Positions 1-8,214 of a stretch of DNA of 52,036 nt are shown piece after piece. Below the pieces are notes generated by a model. It saw only the letters and a program-made list of their open reading frames with translations. It was not told the origin of the DNA and did not search any database. The stretch is from CAYUNE01 sp964446115 (lineage in GTDB: Bacteria; Desulfobacterota; Desulfobulbia; Desulfobulbales; Desulfobulbaceae): assembly GCA_964446115.1 (NCBI GenBank), contig CAYUNE010000025.1, positions 1 to 52,036 on the forward strand. Direction: 5' to 3'. Numbering within the stretch: the first letter of the stretch is position 1; each line of letters begins with the position of its first letter. The position numbers were made by a program, and so were the translations under genes.

Positions 1-54
1 ATCTTAAGCCTCAATCACCGACAAGACTTACGCCTGAACCGGGATCGGACTCTC
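1..54 (-). rRNA. possible divergent or degraded 5' end of 16S rRNA (partial)
   Basis: Read on the minus strand, positions 54 to 34 match the nearly universal segment near the start of bacterial 16S rRNA at 17 of 21 bases, and all four differences are transitions. The bases further left fit 16S less well. The segment lies just downstream of a strong promoter and an rRNA-type leader, where a 16S gene would begin, and it runs off the window. It could be a divergent or decayed rRNA copy, an assembly artefact at a contig end, or chance similarity. Confidence 0.35.
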
Positions 55-94
55 TCTTTTACTACTAATTACTACTTCTTTGGCCCGCTCGTTT

Positions 95-117
95 GCTGTT
101 TAGTTTTCAATGATCAA
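95..117 (-). promoter_or_regulatory. rRNA leader motif (boxA-like)
   Basis: On the minus strand this reads TTGATCATTGAAAACTAAACAG, split here as TTGATCATTG then AAAACTAAACAG. This resembles the 'TTGAAAACT' antitermination segment often found in leaders and spacers of ribosomal RNA operons. It lies between the promoter at 184-212 and the 16S-like end. The call rests on motif resemblance and position only. Confidence 0.45.
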
Positions 118-183
118 ATCAACTCCCTCAAGACCGTAAAACGGAACAAGTGAGAGCGCGTACCCGGAGGGCACCAAAAAATA

Positions 184-212
184 ATTTTAATCTTTTCCCT
201 GTCCGTTGTCAA
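184..212 (-). promoter_or_regulatory. strong sigma-70 promoter, probably for an rRNA operon
   Basis: On the minus strand a perfect -35 box TTGACA (212-207) is followed by a 17-base spacer and a -10 box TAAAAT (189-184). The upstream side is A/T-rich, like an UP element. Transcription would start near 177 and run left off the window through the boxA-like leader. The rest of 213-410 shows no gene. Confidence 0.6.
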
Positions 213-410
213 GTAAAATAGCAAGACGGGGAAAGGTAAATTATTTCCACAAACTAATTATAATAGAAAATATTTGGCTCTATGTCAAACAGAAAATTTC
301 AGCTGAGCTTATTTTCTGCAGACCCAGGTGATGACTGAAGAGGGTGGAGGGCTTGACAATAATCACCGCTTTCGAATGGAAGTTTCCAGACATGGGGAAT
401 GTGGCCCCTA

Positions 411-698
411 TCAGGTTTCATTTATCCAGGCTGCAAGGGTATCGACGATTTTTTTTGCCTGTGCCGGACTGGAAATATTGAATTTTGATTTCGGAATATA
501 TTGACCGTTGCGCTTTTGGTATCGCCTGATTGAGTATTTGTCCGGACCAAATTCCTGTTTTGATCGGTTAAATTGTTGGAATCTAAATAAAATAGTTGTC
601 CAGGCCCCCTTTGACAGTATTTCTTTATCAAGTTCTTTGACAAGGATTACCCCATCTTCCTCATAGTGTACGGTCAGATCATTGACATCACTGCTCAT
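411..698 (-). CDS. small conserved protein, PC4/p15-like fold possible
   Basis: The protein has 95 residues from the chosen ATG at 698. An upstream in-frame ATG at 722 would add eight residues without a better ribosome binding site. There is no signal peptide or membrane segment. It is rich in basic and aromatic residues, and a strand-rich middle is followed by a C-terminal helix (SPAQAKKIVDTLAAWI). This layout, with a GPDKYSIRRYQKRNGQYIP segment ahead of the helix, recalls the small single-stranded-DNA-binding PC4/p15 domain, but the resemblance is weak and no function is assigned. It stands alone between the rRNA-type promoter and the FliK-like gene. Confidence 0.6.
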   Translation of the reverse strand: MSSDVNDLTVHYEEDGVILVKELDKEILSKGAWTTILFRFQQFNRSKQEFGPDKYSIRRYQKRNGQYIPKSKFNISSPAQAKKIVDTLAAWINET

Positions 699-1005
699 AG
701 TTATTTCACCACGTTGATGCACGGTTATCGTTGGGCAACCGGACGCAGGACAGCAAAGCCTTCCGTCATCATCCTGGCCTAGGCATGATCAATACGCTAA
801 CCCGGGATGCCGAGGAAAATCTCCGTCGTCCTGTAACCGGTTATAATTACATATCTTTACCAGATGCAGTTGCCTGCTCCGTGAGTAGTTGCATTGTTGG
901 TGCCGATATCGCTGTTTTTGCCGGCGACAGGGTCTTTCATCCGTTTAGGAGAGAAAGAATATGTAACCCATCACCGGCAGAACTTCAACAGTTCGTACTG
1001 CCATA

Positions 1006-2055
1006 CTACATGGTCGTGTTGATAATGCCGCTGTTTTTGCGGATGATTTTTTGCAGGATTTCAGGGACGGGTTCGCGTACGCCGGTATGAAAACGGCTTT
1101 TTTCGAGAGTAAAGAGATCCAGCTGCCGGCGCAGCTTTTCCCGTAGCCCTGCAAGAAAATGAGCTTTTTCTCTGTCCTCGCAATAAAAATGAATTTCAAG
1201 CTCGGTGCGGAGCTGTTGTATTTCTATCCGGAGACTGCCCAGTCCTTTCATTTTGAGATGAAGAGAATATGTCCACCGGGACTCTGCCGCATCACTGTTT
1301 TTTTCTTTTTTTTCTTTGTCGACGATAAGATAGCCCTGATCAAGGAAAGGCAATGGCAGGGGAGCGAAGAACTGTTCTTCCTGCTCGAATTTTATCCCCA
1401 GGAGTTGAAACAGATCCAGTGTTTGCAGGAGGTGGTTGATTCTGTTTCCGGCCGAATCCCCTTCGTGGGGGAGTCGGGCCGCCTCCGGCAGACTGTTGCG
1501 GATGAGGGCCGCTTCCCCTTTCCGGGGGGCATTTCCCTGACTGCCGACATGTCGCCTCAGGCCCATGATCATCGCCTTGAGCTGTTCTCCGCTCTTCTCT
1601 TTACTGTTGATGATCTGGTCCGGTTGGCTGAATTGTTCAAACAGCCGGCGTGTTTCCGGAGTAAGTCGATTGTCGTCTGTCGTGTGCTGCGAAATTGCCC
1701 GGAGAGCCTGTTGTAAATTCAGAGGCCGGCTGAGCAGGTGGATGGATCGGCCGATATGCCGGGTCAGAGGGTCGGATACAACCTGCAGTTTAAGACGTGG
1801 AGCAACGGAGGTGACCTGCAGGTTGAGGCGGCTGCCGATCTGTAGAGGTTGTCGTGATTCCGCCAGGAAACGGTATTTGCCGACATCCAGCACAAACCGC
1901 CCGTCATCCTGGCGACTGCTGATGAGGGCCTGGAAAAGGCGTCCGGTCTGAAAGAATGGGTGGCGTCCCGGATCGGTGTTCTGTTCCGTGCCGGTCGCGG
2001 CCTGGTTGACGGCTCCGACAGCGGTTAGCCGGGCGGGATTCCAGGAGACCGGCAT
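1006..2055 (-). CDS. FliK-like flagellar hook-length control protein
   Basis: This is a 349-residue soluble protein. The last ~100 residues carry the pattern of the FliK C-terminal (Flg_hook) domain: an amphipathic stretch with LGSLRIEIQQLRTELEIHFY followed by a long helix where the chain is re-inserted (REKAHFLAGLREKLRRQLDL). The rest is low in similarity, as is usual for FliK proteins, whose N-terminal part acts as a ruler. FliK measures hook or rod length and switches export specificity at the FlhB gate. It is last in a minus-strand run, 4 bases after a PilZ gene, and about 280 bases without a recognised gene follow it. It could be a FliK paralogue rather than the hook ruler itself, since the main hook genes are not in this window. 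Confidence 0.6.
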   Translation of the reverse strand: MPVSWNPARLTAVGAVNQAATGTEQNTDPGRHPFFQTGRLFQALISSRQDDGRFVLDVGKYRFLAESRQPLQIGSRLNLQVTSVAPRLKLQVVSDPLTRHIGRSIHLLSRPLNLQQALRAISQHTTDDNRLTPETRRLFEQFSQPDQIINSKEKSGEQLKAMIMGLRRHVGSQGNAPRKGEAALIRNSLPEAARLPHEGDSAGNRINHLLQTLDLFQLLGIKFEQEEQFFAPLPLPFLDQGYLIVDKEKKEKNSDAAESRWTYSLHLKMKGLGSLRIEIQQLRTELEIHFYCEDREKAHFLAGLREKLRRQLDLFTLEKSRFHTGVREPVPEILQKIIRKNSGIINTTM

Positions 2056-2059
2056 GTCG

Positions 2060-2740
2060 TCACTCTATGCGGATCTTGTTCCTGAGTTGTCGCCGTTGTT
2101 CCTGGAGGCAGAAAGAGATGATCGTATCCCGGGTTTTACTGCCGATCTTTTCAAAGTGAAAGGCGGCGCGGAAACGATTTTTGCCAAGTCGACGACATCT
2201 GATCAGCCGGGCCACACTCAATAGCGGCGCAGTCTGGGTGGGGAGGCTCAGCTCGAGCCGTATATTTACCGGATGTGCAGGCTCATCGGGAAATACCGCA
2301 AGGATACCGCCACCGCTGATATCCACTGTTTCTCCGGCGAGACTCCATGACTGCTGCTCTTTCTCCTCGGGTGCCGGTTCATAGGAGGCGCGGATGGAGG
2401 TACGAAATGCGACCCGGAAATACTCTCTCAGTAATTCGGGGCGGATGGTTTCGGTGCCCACCACCCTCAGGGTACGGTCATCTTCGATATCCTCGATACG
2501 GGCATTGAGCGTCAGTGATGTGTTGTCCTGTTTGACGGAAAGGGGAAAAAGCGACTGGGGATCCAGTAGATCCGTCGGCAGGGTATTGGGCGGAAAGATG
2601 AGCCGAAATTGCGGTGACTGCACTTTTTGAAAGACGCAGTTCAGTCTTTTCGAGTCCCCTGTTCTGGTCGGCAGCGAGGTCAGGGCCGAGGAGCTGTCTT
2701 GGAGGTTATCGATTAGCTGGGTAAGAGACGGTACGGTCAT
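2060..2740 (-). CDS. PilZ-domain c-di-GMP-binding protein (copy 1)
   Basis: The protein has 226 residues. The N-terminal ~90 residues form a YcgR-N-like beta domain, and a PilZ domain occupies about 95-220. The PilZ signature is visible as REYFRVAFR at the domain start and VDISGGG about 45 residues later, corresponding to the Arg-rich and (D/N)xSxxG c-di-GMP contacts. YcgR-type proteins act as c-di-GMP-controlled brakes on the flagellar motor. The ATG overlaps the stop of the upstream paralogue by 4 bases, so the two are probably translationally coupled. It shares its architecture with that neighbour, which indicates a tandem duplication. Confidence 0.85.
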   Translation of the reverse strand: MTVPSLTQLIDNLQDSSSALTSLPTRTGDSKRLNCVFQKVQSPQFRLIFPPNTLPTDLLDPQSLFPLSVKQDNTSLTLNARIEDIEDDRTLRVVGTETIRPELLREYFRVAFRTSIRASYEPAPEEKEQQSWSLAGETVDISGGGILAVFPDEPAHPVNIRLELSLPTQTAPLLSVARLIRCRRLGKNRFRAAFHFEKIGSKTRDTIISFCLQEQRRQLRNKIRIE

Positions 2741-3441
2741 GTCTTTTCGTTGACACCGTTGACCCGTACCTTCAGGCGCAGGTGTTTTCTCTGGATTTCA
2801 AAGCAGCAGCCGACAATTCTGTCTCTGTCCTCCTGGGAGATCGAATCAAAGTGGAAGGCGATATGATACTGCTCGTCACTGATTTTTTTTATCCGGACCA
2901 CATGGGCGATGGTATTGACCACATAGAGTTCCGTTGTCGGCAGGACCAGTTCAAGGCGGATCTGTTGATTTTTCTGTATCGGCTGTCGAAACGAGGCCAA
3001 CAGGCCGCAGCCGCTGACGTCGACCGTTTCTCCGGTCAGACGCCATGTCCCATCCCCATCGTCGGCGATTTCCTCCGGAAGAATCGAGGACGCCACCAGC
3101 GGCGTGTTGACATCGACCCGGAAGTAATTTCGCAGCTGTTTATGATTGATGGATTTATCGGCAACAAAGCGGATAATCCGGTTTTGCTCGATTGCCTCAA
3201 TATCGGCGATGAGCGACACGGCCTGACCGGCGCGGTCAATCAGGAGAGCACATTTTTTCCGGGGATCGACCGAGGCGAGCTGCCCGTTGTTTTCAGGGAA
3301 GAGCAGGGAGAACTGTGGCGGATCGTTGGTCTGGTAGACGCCGCAGAGTCTGATCTTCTGATCACTGTCAACCATGGGCAGAGCGACGCGAACGGTTTGA
3401 TCGTCGCGCAGGGAGTTCAGGATTTCCGTAACAGAGTTCAA
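2737..3441 (-). CDS. PilZ-domain c-di-GMP-binding protein (copy 2)
   Basis: The protein has 234 residues with the same two-domain plan as its downstream neighbour: a YcgR-N-like half, then PilZ with LRNYFRVDVN and VDVSGCG. The only start that matches the paralogue's N-terminus is a TTG codon at 3441, because a stop lies six codons upstream in frame; a GAGAC sequence sits just ahead of the TTG. The rare start may keep expression low. The two copies diverge strongly outside the signature positions, so they may bind c-di-GMP with different affinities or act on different targets. A YcgR-like role in motility is inferred from domains and context. Confidence 0.85.
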   Translation of the reverse strand: MNSVTEILNSLRDDQTVRVALPMVDSDQKIRLCGVYQTNDPPQFSLLFPENNGQLASVDPRKKCALLIDRAGQAVSLIADIEAIEQNRIIRFVADKSINHKQLRNYFRVDVNTPLVASSILPEEIADDGDGTWRLTGETVDVSGCGLLASFRQPIQKNQQIRLELVLPTTELYVVNTIAHVVRIKKISDEQYHIAFHFDSISQEDRDRIVGCCFEIQRKHLRLKVRVNGVNEKT

Positions 3442-3568
3442 CGTATTGTCTCGTTGTTAAATGAATTGATCAAGCCGATAGCCTAAGCTGTGTTTTTTCA
3501 GCTGTCCTTTCTTTCAATCTTGCCAGAAGACAGAGAGAAAATCAAATAATGCCCCAAGGAAAAGAGCC

Positions 3569-4003
3569 TCAGACAGCCACCTGGCAGGCGATTTCAGCCG
3601 ACGTACAGGATTCCGACGGTTGATCACAGACCCCGGTCTCCGGTTCCTCCGGTACGTATGCGGCCAGCTCTTCCAGCAGGGAGCCGACCATGTTCAGCGA
3701 GTATATGCTGTTACACCTGTCGCTCCTGATGATTTCTTCCATGATCAGGGAAATGTGTTTTATGAGACGATGGGAAGTGTCGCTGTCGGGAATTTTCCGA
3801 CAGCATGACCTGAATTCGAGCAAAACAGCAATGGAGTTGAGAAGATTTTCTTCCTTGGCTTCCTGATCGTCTATGGCGAACGCCAGCTTGGCCTGTCTGA
3901 TAAACTGGATGGCCGCTTCCAGGAGATTGATGAGCAGTCCGGTTTCCGGAGAGTCCGTTGTGATGATATGGATCGCACTGTGGTCTTTCATGGAAATCAT
4001 CAT
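3569..4003 (-). CDS. second FliS-like flagellar chaperone
   Basis: The protein has 144 residues from the ATG at 4003. That start leaves 17 residues before SPETGLLINLLEAAIQFI, which matches the spacing before the SPEQLLLMFYDGAIRF motif of the true FliS nearby; the frame is open upstream to 4102. Helix spacing and length follow FliS, but key positions differ (LINLLEAA instead of LLMFYDGA), and the C-terminus is Cys-, Ser- and Glu-rich. FliS binds the flagellin C-terminus and prevents premature polymerisation. This copy could serve another export substrate or act as a regulator. It lies in the same minus-strand cluster as FliT-like, FliS and FliD. Confidence 0.6.
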   Translation of the reverse strand: MMISMKDHSAIHIITTDSPETGLLINLLEAAIQFIRQAKLAFAIDDQEAKEENLLNSIAVLLEFRSCCRKIPDSDTSHRLIKHISLIMEEIIRSDRCNSIYSLNMVGSLLEELAAYVPEEPETGVCDQPSESCTSAEIACQVAV

Positions 4004-4262
4004 CGTCTCTTGATGAATATGGGCGGCATAAAGACTTTTCCCAATCCCCAATGGGATGCGTTGCCCGTCACTGGTTCGGGAATTTTTCTTTTCTCTTCTC
4101 ATGTATCGGTATCCGGGGAGGGGTTCTTTAGGAAAGAGCCGTTAAGGAATGTTCTTTTTTTCCTTTTTCCCGAAATCCCGGTAAACGCTCACGGGCGCCG
4201 CATCTTCCCACAGAGGTTTTTCCGTTATGCCTGCCGCCGGAACGGTGCCGGGAAGGGCGGAG

Positions 4263-4676
4263 TTACTGGATACGGTTGAGAGTTCCAGTTCCGCCATTCT
4301 TTCCGTTGTGCAGTTGATAGCCGGAGAGGCTGCGGCGTCCGTGGCGGATGGCCTTGAGTTCCGCCTGCGATACCGACATTTTGTCATAAATAATCGGTGA
4401 GATAAAGTTATTATGCTGGACGATTTCCTCCATCAGCCTGATGCGCTCGTGGAAAAGAGGATTGTTGCGTATGTCGTCCTTTTCTTTTTGAAGATGCCCC
4501 ATGAGCTCCTGATCGACCCGGCGGACATCCTGCTGCATGGCCTGAATTGACTCGGCCAACCGGGTGAGTTCTTCGGGATCCACTTCATCGAGAAGAGGGC
4601 CGATCTCTTTGGTTTTATCCAATAGATTTCTGTAATATGACACGGATTTTTCGAGCAATCTGTCAACTGTTTCCAT
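4263..4676 (-). CDS. FliT/FlgN-like flagellar export chaperone
   Basis: This is a 137-residue, mostly helical soluble protein with long heptad-like stretches (about 1-105) and a Gly/Asn-rich tail. It sits directly downstream of fliS, where fliT is expected in fliD-fliS-fliT operons. FliT proteins chaperone the cap protein FliD, and FlgN proteins chaperone FlgK and FlgL. The sequence shows the helical layout but no decisive motif, so the name rests mainly on context. A ribosome binding site AGGAT precedes the ATG. About 110 bases separate it from fliS, and the next gene starts 260 bases downstream. Confidence 0.55.
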   Translation of the reverse strand: METVDRLLEKSVSYYRNLLDKTKEIGPLLDEVDPEELTRLAESIQAMQQDVRRVDQELMGHLQKEKDDIRNNPLFHERIRLMEEIVQHNNFISPIIYDKMSVSQAELKAIRHGRRSLSGYQLHNGKNGGTGTLNRIQ

Positions 4677-4790
4677 GGGAATATATCCTGGGAGAGTTCA
4701 GTTACACACAGGCGGCCATGATGTGGGCTTTGGCCATGACGCGGCATATCCTGTGAACGGTTATCCGGTTTGGTTGCCTTACATGGCAGC

Positions 4791-5225
4791 CTACAGAGAA
4801 ATGGAAAGCGGTTGAGAGGGTAAGCGTTGCGCTGTCACCGGGATGTTTTCCGCCTCCTTTTTCATTCTGATCGCCTCCACCCATGTTTCCCGCAATCCGG
4901 AGAGCAGATCTTCCACAACAGCCAGGGGGCCGGAATCGTTGGCGGTGTTTCCCCGGTTGAGTTCACGGATCATGTAGTTGTAAAGGGCATCGAGATCGGC
5001 GGCAATCCGGCCGCCGATTTTATGATCCAGGGTTGCCGCAAGTTCGGAAATAATGGCCACTGCCCGGTTGACGGCATAGTTTCGACGCTCAATATCGCCT
5101 TTGTCGATTGCCGCGGCAGCCTGTACCGTAAACCGGATAGCCCCGTCATAAAACATGAGAAGAAGCTGCTCGGGCGATGCGGTGGCGATCTGGTTCTGCA
5201 GGTAACTGTTACTGTGCATATTCAT
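4791..5225 (-). CDS. fliS: flagellar export chaperone FliS
   Basis: The protein has 144 residues, near the usual ~130 for FliS. The signature SPEQLLLMFYDGAIRF lies at about 17-32, followed by the conserved helices RAVAIISELAATLD and LDALYNYMIREL. FliS is a cytosolic four-helix chaperone that holds flagellin C-termini until export; in some bacteria it competes with FliW for flagellin. The order fliD-fliS-fliT-like is typical. A GGAGG ribosome binding site lies just upstream of the ATG. Confidence 0.95.
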   Translation of the reverse strand: MNMHSNSYLQNQIATASPEQLLLMFYDGAIRFTVQAAAAIDKGDIERRNYAVNRAVAIISELAATLDHKIGGRIAADLDALYNYMIRELNRGNTANDSGPLAVVEDLLSGLRETWVEAIRMKKEAENIPVTAQRLPSQPLSISL

Positions 5226-5351
5226 CGATTTTTTTCCTCCTGGAATATCGGACTCCTTGATGGTCGGCTGCGCAATAGCGCCTGATGGCTGCCGCCATAA
5301 TGAGACGGGATAGTTCGTGCGGTTCTGCGTCCGGTCAAATGGCGGCTGGTT

Positions 5352-6695
5352 CTATTTTTTGGATGACATGCTGCTGATCATGCTCATCTGCTGGGACACA
5401 TAGCTGCCGGTCGCATTCAGCGAGCTGACCAGTTCCTCCATGGCCTTGAATTTCATGCGCAGGGTTTTTTCCCGCTGTTCAAGGCGCATCTCCATGGTTT
5501 CGATATTGGATTCTATGCGGCGTATGTTGCTGTCGGTGCTCGCCTTGCGGGAGGCATAAATCCCCTGCCGGGAGTCGGTAATTCCCTCAAGATAAGTTTT
5601 GAATCGCTGGGTAATGCCTTCGACTCCATCCTCTCCGAGAAAGAGTTTTTCCACGCTGTCGAGGTTGTCGGCAATGGCCTCCTGCAGTTTGCTGCCTTCG
5701 ATGGAAACGGTGCCGTCATCCTTGTTGGTCTTGAATCCCAGATCGACCAGGTTGTGATAATCACCGCTGCCGCCGATGGTGGTGACCAGCATGTTCTGCA
5801 ATCGACGTTTGGTGGACTGCAGGCCGGAGTCCCGCCCCCAGCTGGTGTCGGACTGCTCATCGACAAACCGTACAATGTCGTTGTAGGCGCTGACGAATGC
5901 ATCGATTTTCTTGCTGATTCCCTCCTGATCAATCTCGACGCCAAAGGGTGTGCTTTCACCGGTTTCATTTTCCTTGAGTAGGGTCAGGGTAACCCCGGGA
6001 ATGGCGTTAGTGATCGTGTTGTTGTCACTGACGATATCGATACCGTCAACTACGATGTTGGCCTGTTGGGCAGGTTGGGCATTGCTAAAGGCAAGGTCGA
6101 TACCGTCGCCGGCAACTCCATTGGCAGATGCGGTAAAGGTGGTGGCCGCATCTTTGCCGGTCAGCACGATACGATAGCCTTCCTGGCTGCCGTCATTGAT
6201 GAGAGCGGCATTGATGCCGGTGCCGTTATCCCCTTCGTTGGCCGCGTTGATCTTGTCGACTATATCCGCCAGCGAATCACCCTCCTCGATGGCGATATCG
6301 GTACCGTTGATGGTCACGGTTCCGGCCGTAAACGAGGTCTCCGATGGATCGGCATAGCCGTTACTCACATCTTTTTGCAGCTGGGCAAGGTGACGGACCT
6401 CGATCTGATAACTTCCCGGAGCGGCATTTCCCGAGGCTGATACCGAAAAGTATTCCTCGGATCCGGATGTTGCCGAATAGGAACGCAGTTCCCTGCTTGT
6501 ATCCATTTCCTCCATTGCCTTGAGCAGTCCCTTGAGTTTTCCTTCGAACTCGGAAAAGGCCTTGACCCGGCTGTTGAGATAGGCCTTGTCTTTTTGCAAC
6601 CGTTCAATGGGTTTGCGCTCAAGGGCCATGAGTTCCTTGACGATGGAGTTGGTATCAAGTCCTGTGGCCAGTCCGCCAAATGTGATTGAAGACAT
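5352..6695 (-). CDS. fliD: flagellar filament cap protein FliD
   Basis: The protein has 447 residues. The start is at 6695, where MSSITFGGLATGLDTNSIV begins the standard FliD N-terminus behind an AAAGGAG ribosome binding site; the longer open frame to 6821 encodes nothing FliD-like. The N-terminal FliD_N domain (about 5-100), a variable middle (beta-rich, TGKDAATTF region) and the FliD_C coiled-coil end (about 215-445) are all visible. FliD forms the oligomeric cap at the filament tip and guides flagellin assembly. It lies downstream of flaG and upstream of fliS. Confidence 0.95.
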   Translation of the reverse strand: MSSITFGGLATGLDTNSIVKELMALERKPIERLQKDKAYLNSRVKAFSEFEGKLKGLLKAMEEMDTSRELRSYSATSGSEEYFSVSASGNAAPGSYQIEVRHLAQLQKDVSNGYADPSETSFTAGTVTINGTDIAIEEGDSLADIVDKINAANEGDNGTGINAALINDGSQEGYRIVLTGKDAATTFTASANGVAGDGIDLAFSNAQPAQQANIVVDGIDIVSDNNTITNAIPGVTLTLLKENETGESTPFGVEIDQEGISKKIDAFVSAYNDIVRFVDEQSDTSWGRDSGLQSTKRRLQNMLVTTIGGSGDYHNLVDLGFKTNKDDGTVSIEGSKLQEAIADNLDSVEKLFLGEDGVEGITQRFKTYLEGITDSRQGIYASRKASTDSNIRRIESNIETMEMRLEQREKTLRMKFKAMEELVSSLNATGSYVSQQMSMISSMSSKK

Positions 6696-6853
6696 TGTCC
6701 GCTCCTTTCCCGGTGATGAATTTTCGGCTGGAAGCTTCCCTCCTGCCGGACTTTCAAGAGATGCCCAAGGTATTACTCGGTATGTTGTCGACGTGCCTGA
6801 AGATATTTTTTCGCTTTCCATTCCCGCATGGGAATGTTTTGTACCCGGGTAAA

Positions 6854-7216
6854 TCAGCTCCTGGTTTCAATGAAATTTCCACGCAGATCGGCCAGAGCGG
6901 CACGGACTCCGAGGATTTCCTCCGAAGGAATCCGGCGGGTTATCTCGCCGGTTTTCTGATCCACCAGATTGATGACGATTTCATTGTTTGCCTCGTTGAG
7001 TTCGAAGCGGATTTTGAAAATACCTTCCTGGGCAAGTTCCTTGATGTTTTTCACCACTGTTTCCGCCTGCAGTTTTTTGTCCGCAGGCACATTGCCGGAA
7101 GCGGATCTGCGAGCGGTTTCGCCGTGCTGAATCTGTTCTTCCTTCATGGGTTCCGACCCGAGGCCCGAAAGTGGTTTGCCCCCGACCGAAACCGTGGAAA
7201 GTTGTTCTACATTCAT
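6854..7216 (-). CDS. flaG: FlaG family protein
   Basis: The protein has 120 residues. The N-terminal half is disordered and polar; the C-terminal half (about 50-115) carries the FlaG domain, including the segment IKFRFELNEANNEIVI-like strand pair and KTGEITRRIPSEEIL. FlaG proteins affect filament length; the mechanism is not settled. A GGAGGATCC ribosome binding site precedes the ATG. The gene sits between flagellin 1 and fliD, the common position. A GC-rich hairpin (7255-7276) separates it from flagellin 1. Confidence 0.9.
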   Translation of the reverse strand: MNVEQLSTVSVGGKPLSGLGSEPMKEEQIQHGETARRSASGNVPADKKLQAETVVKNIKELAQEGIFKIRFELNEANNEIVINLVDQKTGEITRRIPSEEILGVRAALADLRGNFIETRS

Positions 7217-7254
7217 TGGATCCTCCGTTTCGTCGGTTAGTTCAAGGGAAGGCC

Positions 7255-7276
7255 GGGGGAGGGCGGACCCTCCCCC
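7255..7276 (-). terminator. GC-rich hairpin between flagellin 1 and flaG
   Basis: A perfect 9-bp stem GGGGGAGGG / CCCTCCCCC encloses a 4-base loop, starting 17 bases after the flagellin 1 stop. No U tract follows on the minus strand, so it may work as an mRNA-stabilising 3' hairpin or partial terminator. It would give more flagellin mRNA than flaG-fliD mRNA. Confidence 0.5.
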
Positions 7277-7292
7277 CGTGAAAGGTTAATGG

Positions 7293-8120
7293 TTAACCGA
7301 GCAGGCTCAGGGCCAGCTGCGGAGACTGGTTTGCCTGGGCAAGAACCGATACCCCGGCCTGTTGCAGGATATTGTTCTTGGTCATTGAGGAGGTTTCCTG
7401 CGCAATATCGGCATCCAGGATACGGGATCGTGAAGCCGAGATATTCTCGGAAACATTACTCAGGTTGGCAATGGTCGATTCCAGTCTGTTCATTACTGCT
7501 CCCAGGTTACCCCGCAGGGTATCGACCCTGGAGATGGCCTCATCGATGGCGCTAATGGAGCTGTTGGCGTGCGAGCGGGTGGACACGGTCAGGGTGCCTA
7601 TGCTGAGCGCACCCGTGGTGGCTGCCCCGATTTCCAGGCTGATCACCTGATTGGCATTGGCTCCCACCTGGAACACCGCTGCCGAGGTGTTTGAAAAACC
7701 ACCGGACAACAAGGTCTGATTGTTGAACGAGGTGGTTGTGGCAATACGATCTATCTCAGCGGACAACTGCTGAAATTCGGCATTGATCGAAGAGCGGTCA
7801 GCCTCGGTGTTGGTGTCGTTTGCCGCCTGCACGGACAACTCCCGCATGCGCTGCAGCAGGTTGCCGGTTTCCTGCAGGGCGCCTTCCGCGGTCTGGGCCA
7901 TGGAAATACCGTCGTTGGAATTTCTTACCGCCTGATTGAGACCCCGGATCTGGGATGTCATGCGGTCGGAAATGGCCAGACCGGCGGCATCATCCTTGGC
8001 GCTGTTGATGCGCATGCCGGATGAGAGCCGCTGCATGGACTTGTGCAACGCACTCTGGGAAGATGTCAGATTCCGTTGGGCGTTGAGAGCTGCGACATTG
8101 GTGTTGATAACAAGTGCCAT
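7293..8120 (-). CDS. flagellin 1
   Basis: This is a 275-residue short flagellin. The N-terminal D0/D1 helices (MALVINTNVAALNAQRNL, then LSSGMRINSAKDDAAGLAIS) and the C-terminal D1/D0 end (TKNNILQQAGVSVLAQANQ ... LALSLLG) are complete. The middle is only about 60 residues, so surface domains D2/D3 are essentially absent. The central part is rich in Ser and Thr, which are potential O-glycosylation sites for the neighbouring legionaminic acid/Maf system. It is one of three near-identical tandem genes of exactly equal length. Translation is probably controlled by CsrA through the hairpin at 8148-8161. Confidence 0.97.
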   Translation of the reverse strand: MALVINTNVAALNAQRNLTSSQSALHKSMQRLSSGMRINSAKDDAAGLAISDRMTSQIRGLNQAVRNSNDGISMAQTAEGALQETGNLLQRMRELSVQAANDTNTEADRSSINAEFQQLSAEIDRIATTTSFNNQTLLSGGFSNTSAAVFQVGANANQVISLEIGAATTGALSIGTLTVSTRSHANSSISAIDEAISRVDTLRGNLGAVMNRLESTIANLSNVSENISASRSRILDADIAQETSSMTKNNILQQAGVSVLAQANQSPQLALSLLG

Positions 8121-8128
8121 AGTACAAT

Positions 8129-8161
8129 TCCTCCTTGAAAGAGTTGAGGGCTTCCTTGCCC
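8129..8161 (-). promoter_or_regulatory. candidate CsrA-binding hairpin and RBS, flagellin 1 leader
   Basis: On the minus strand the leader reads GGGC-AAGGAA-GCCC (8161-8148), a 4-bp stem presenting GGA in a six-base loop. Eleven bases later comes the ribosome binding site AAGGAGGA (8136-8129). A GGA in a hairpin loop paired with a second GGA at the ribosome binding site is the classic two-site arrangement of CsrA targets such as the B. subtilis flagellin leader. The binding itself is inferred. Confidence 0.6.
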
Positions 8162-8214
8162 CGTTAAATCAGTCTTGTCCGCTCTGGAAGCGGTCTTGAC
8201 CGATATGTTGCTAT

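Noticed and set aside
731..1090. Plus-strand open frame of 119 codons between the first two genes
   Set aside because: No family resemblance, poor ribosome binding site and overlap with the end of the FliK-like gene.
5513..5968. Long open frame on the minus strand inside fliD in another frame
   Set aside because: Its composition is that of a shadow frame, and fliD covers it with full family similarity.
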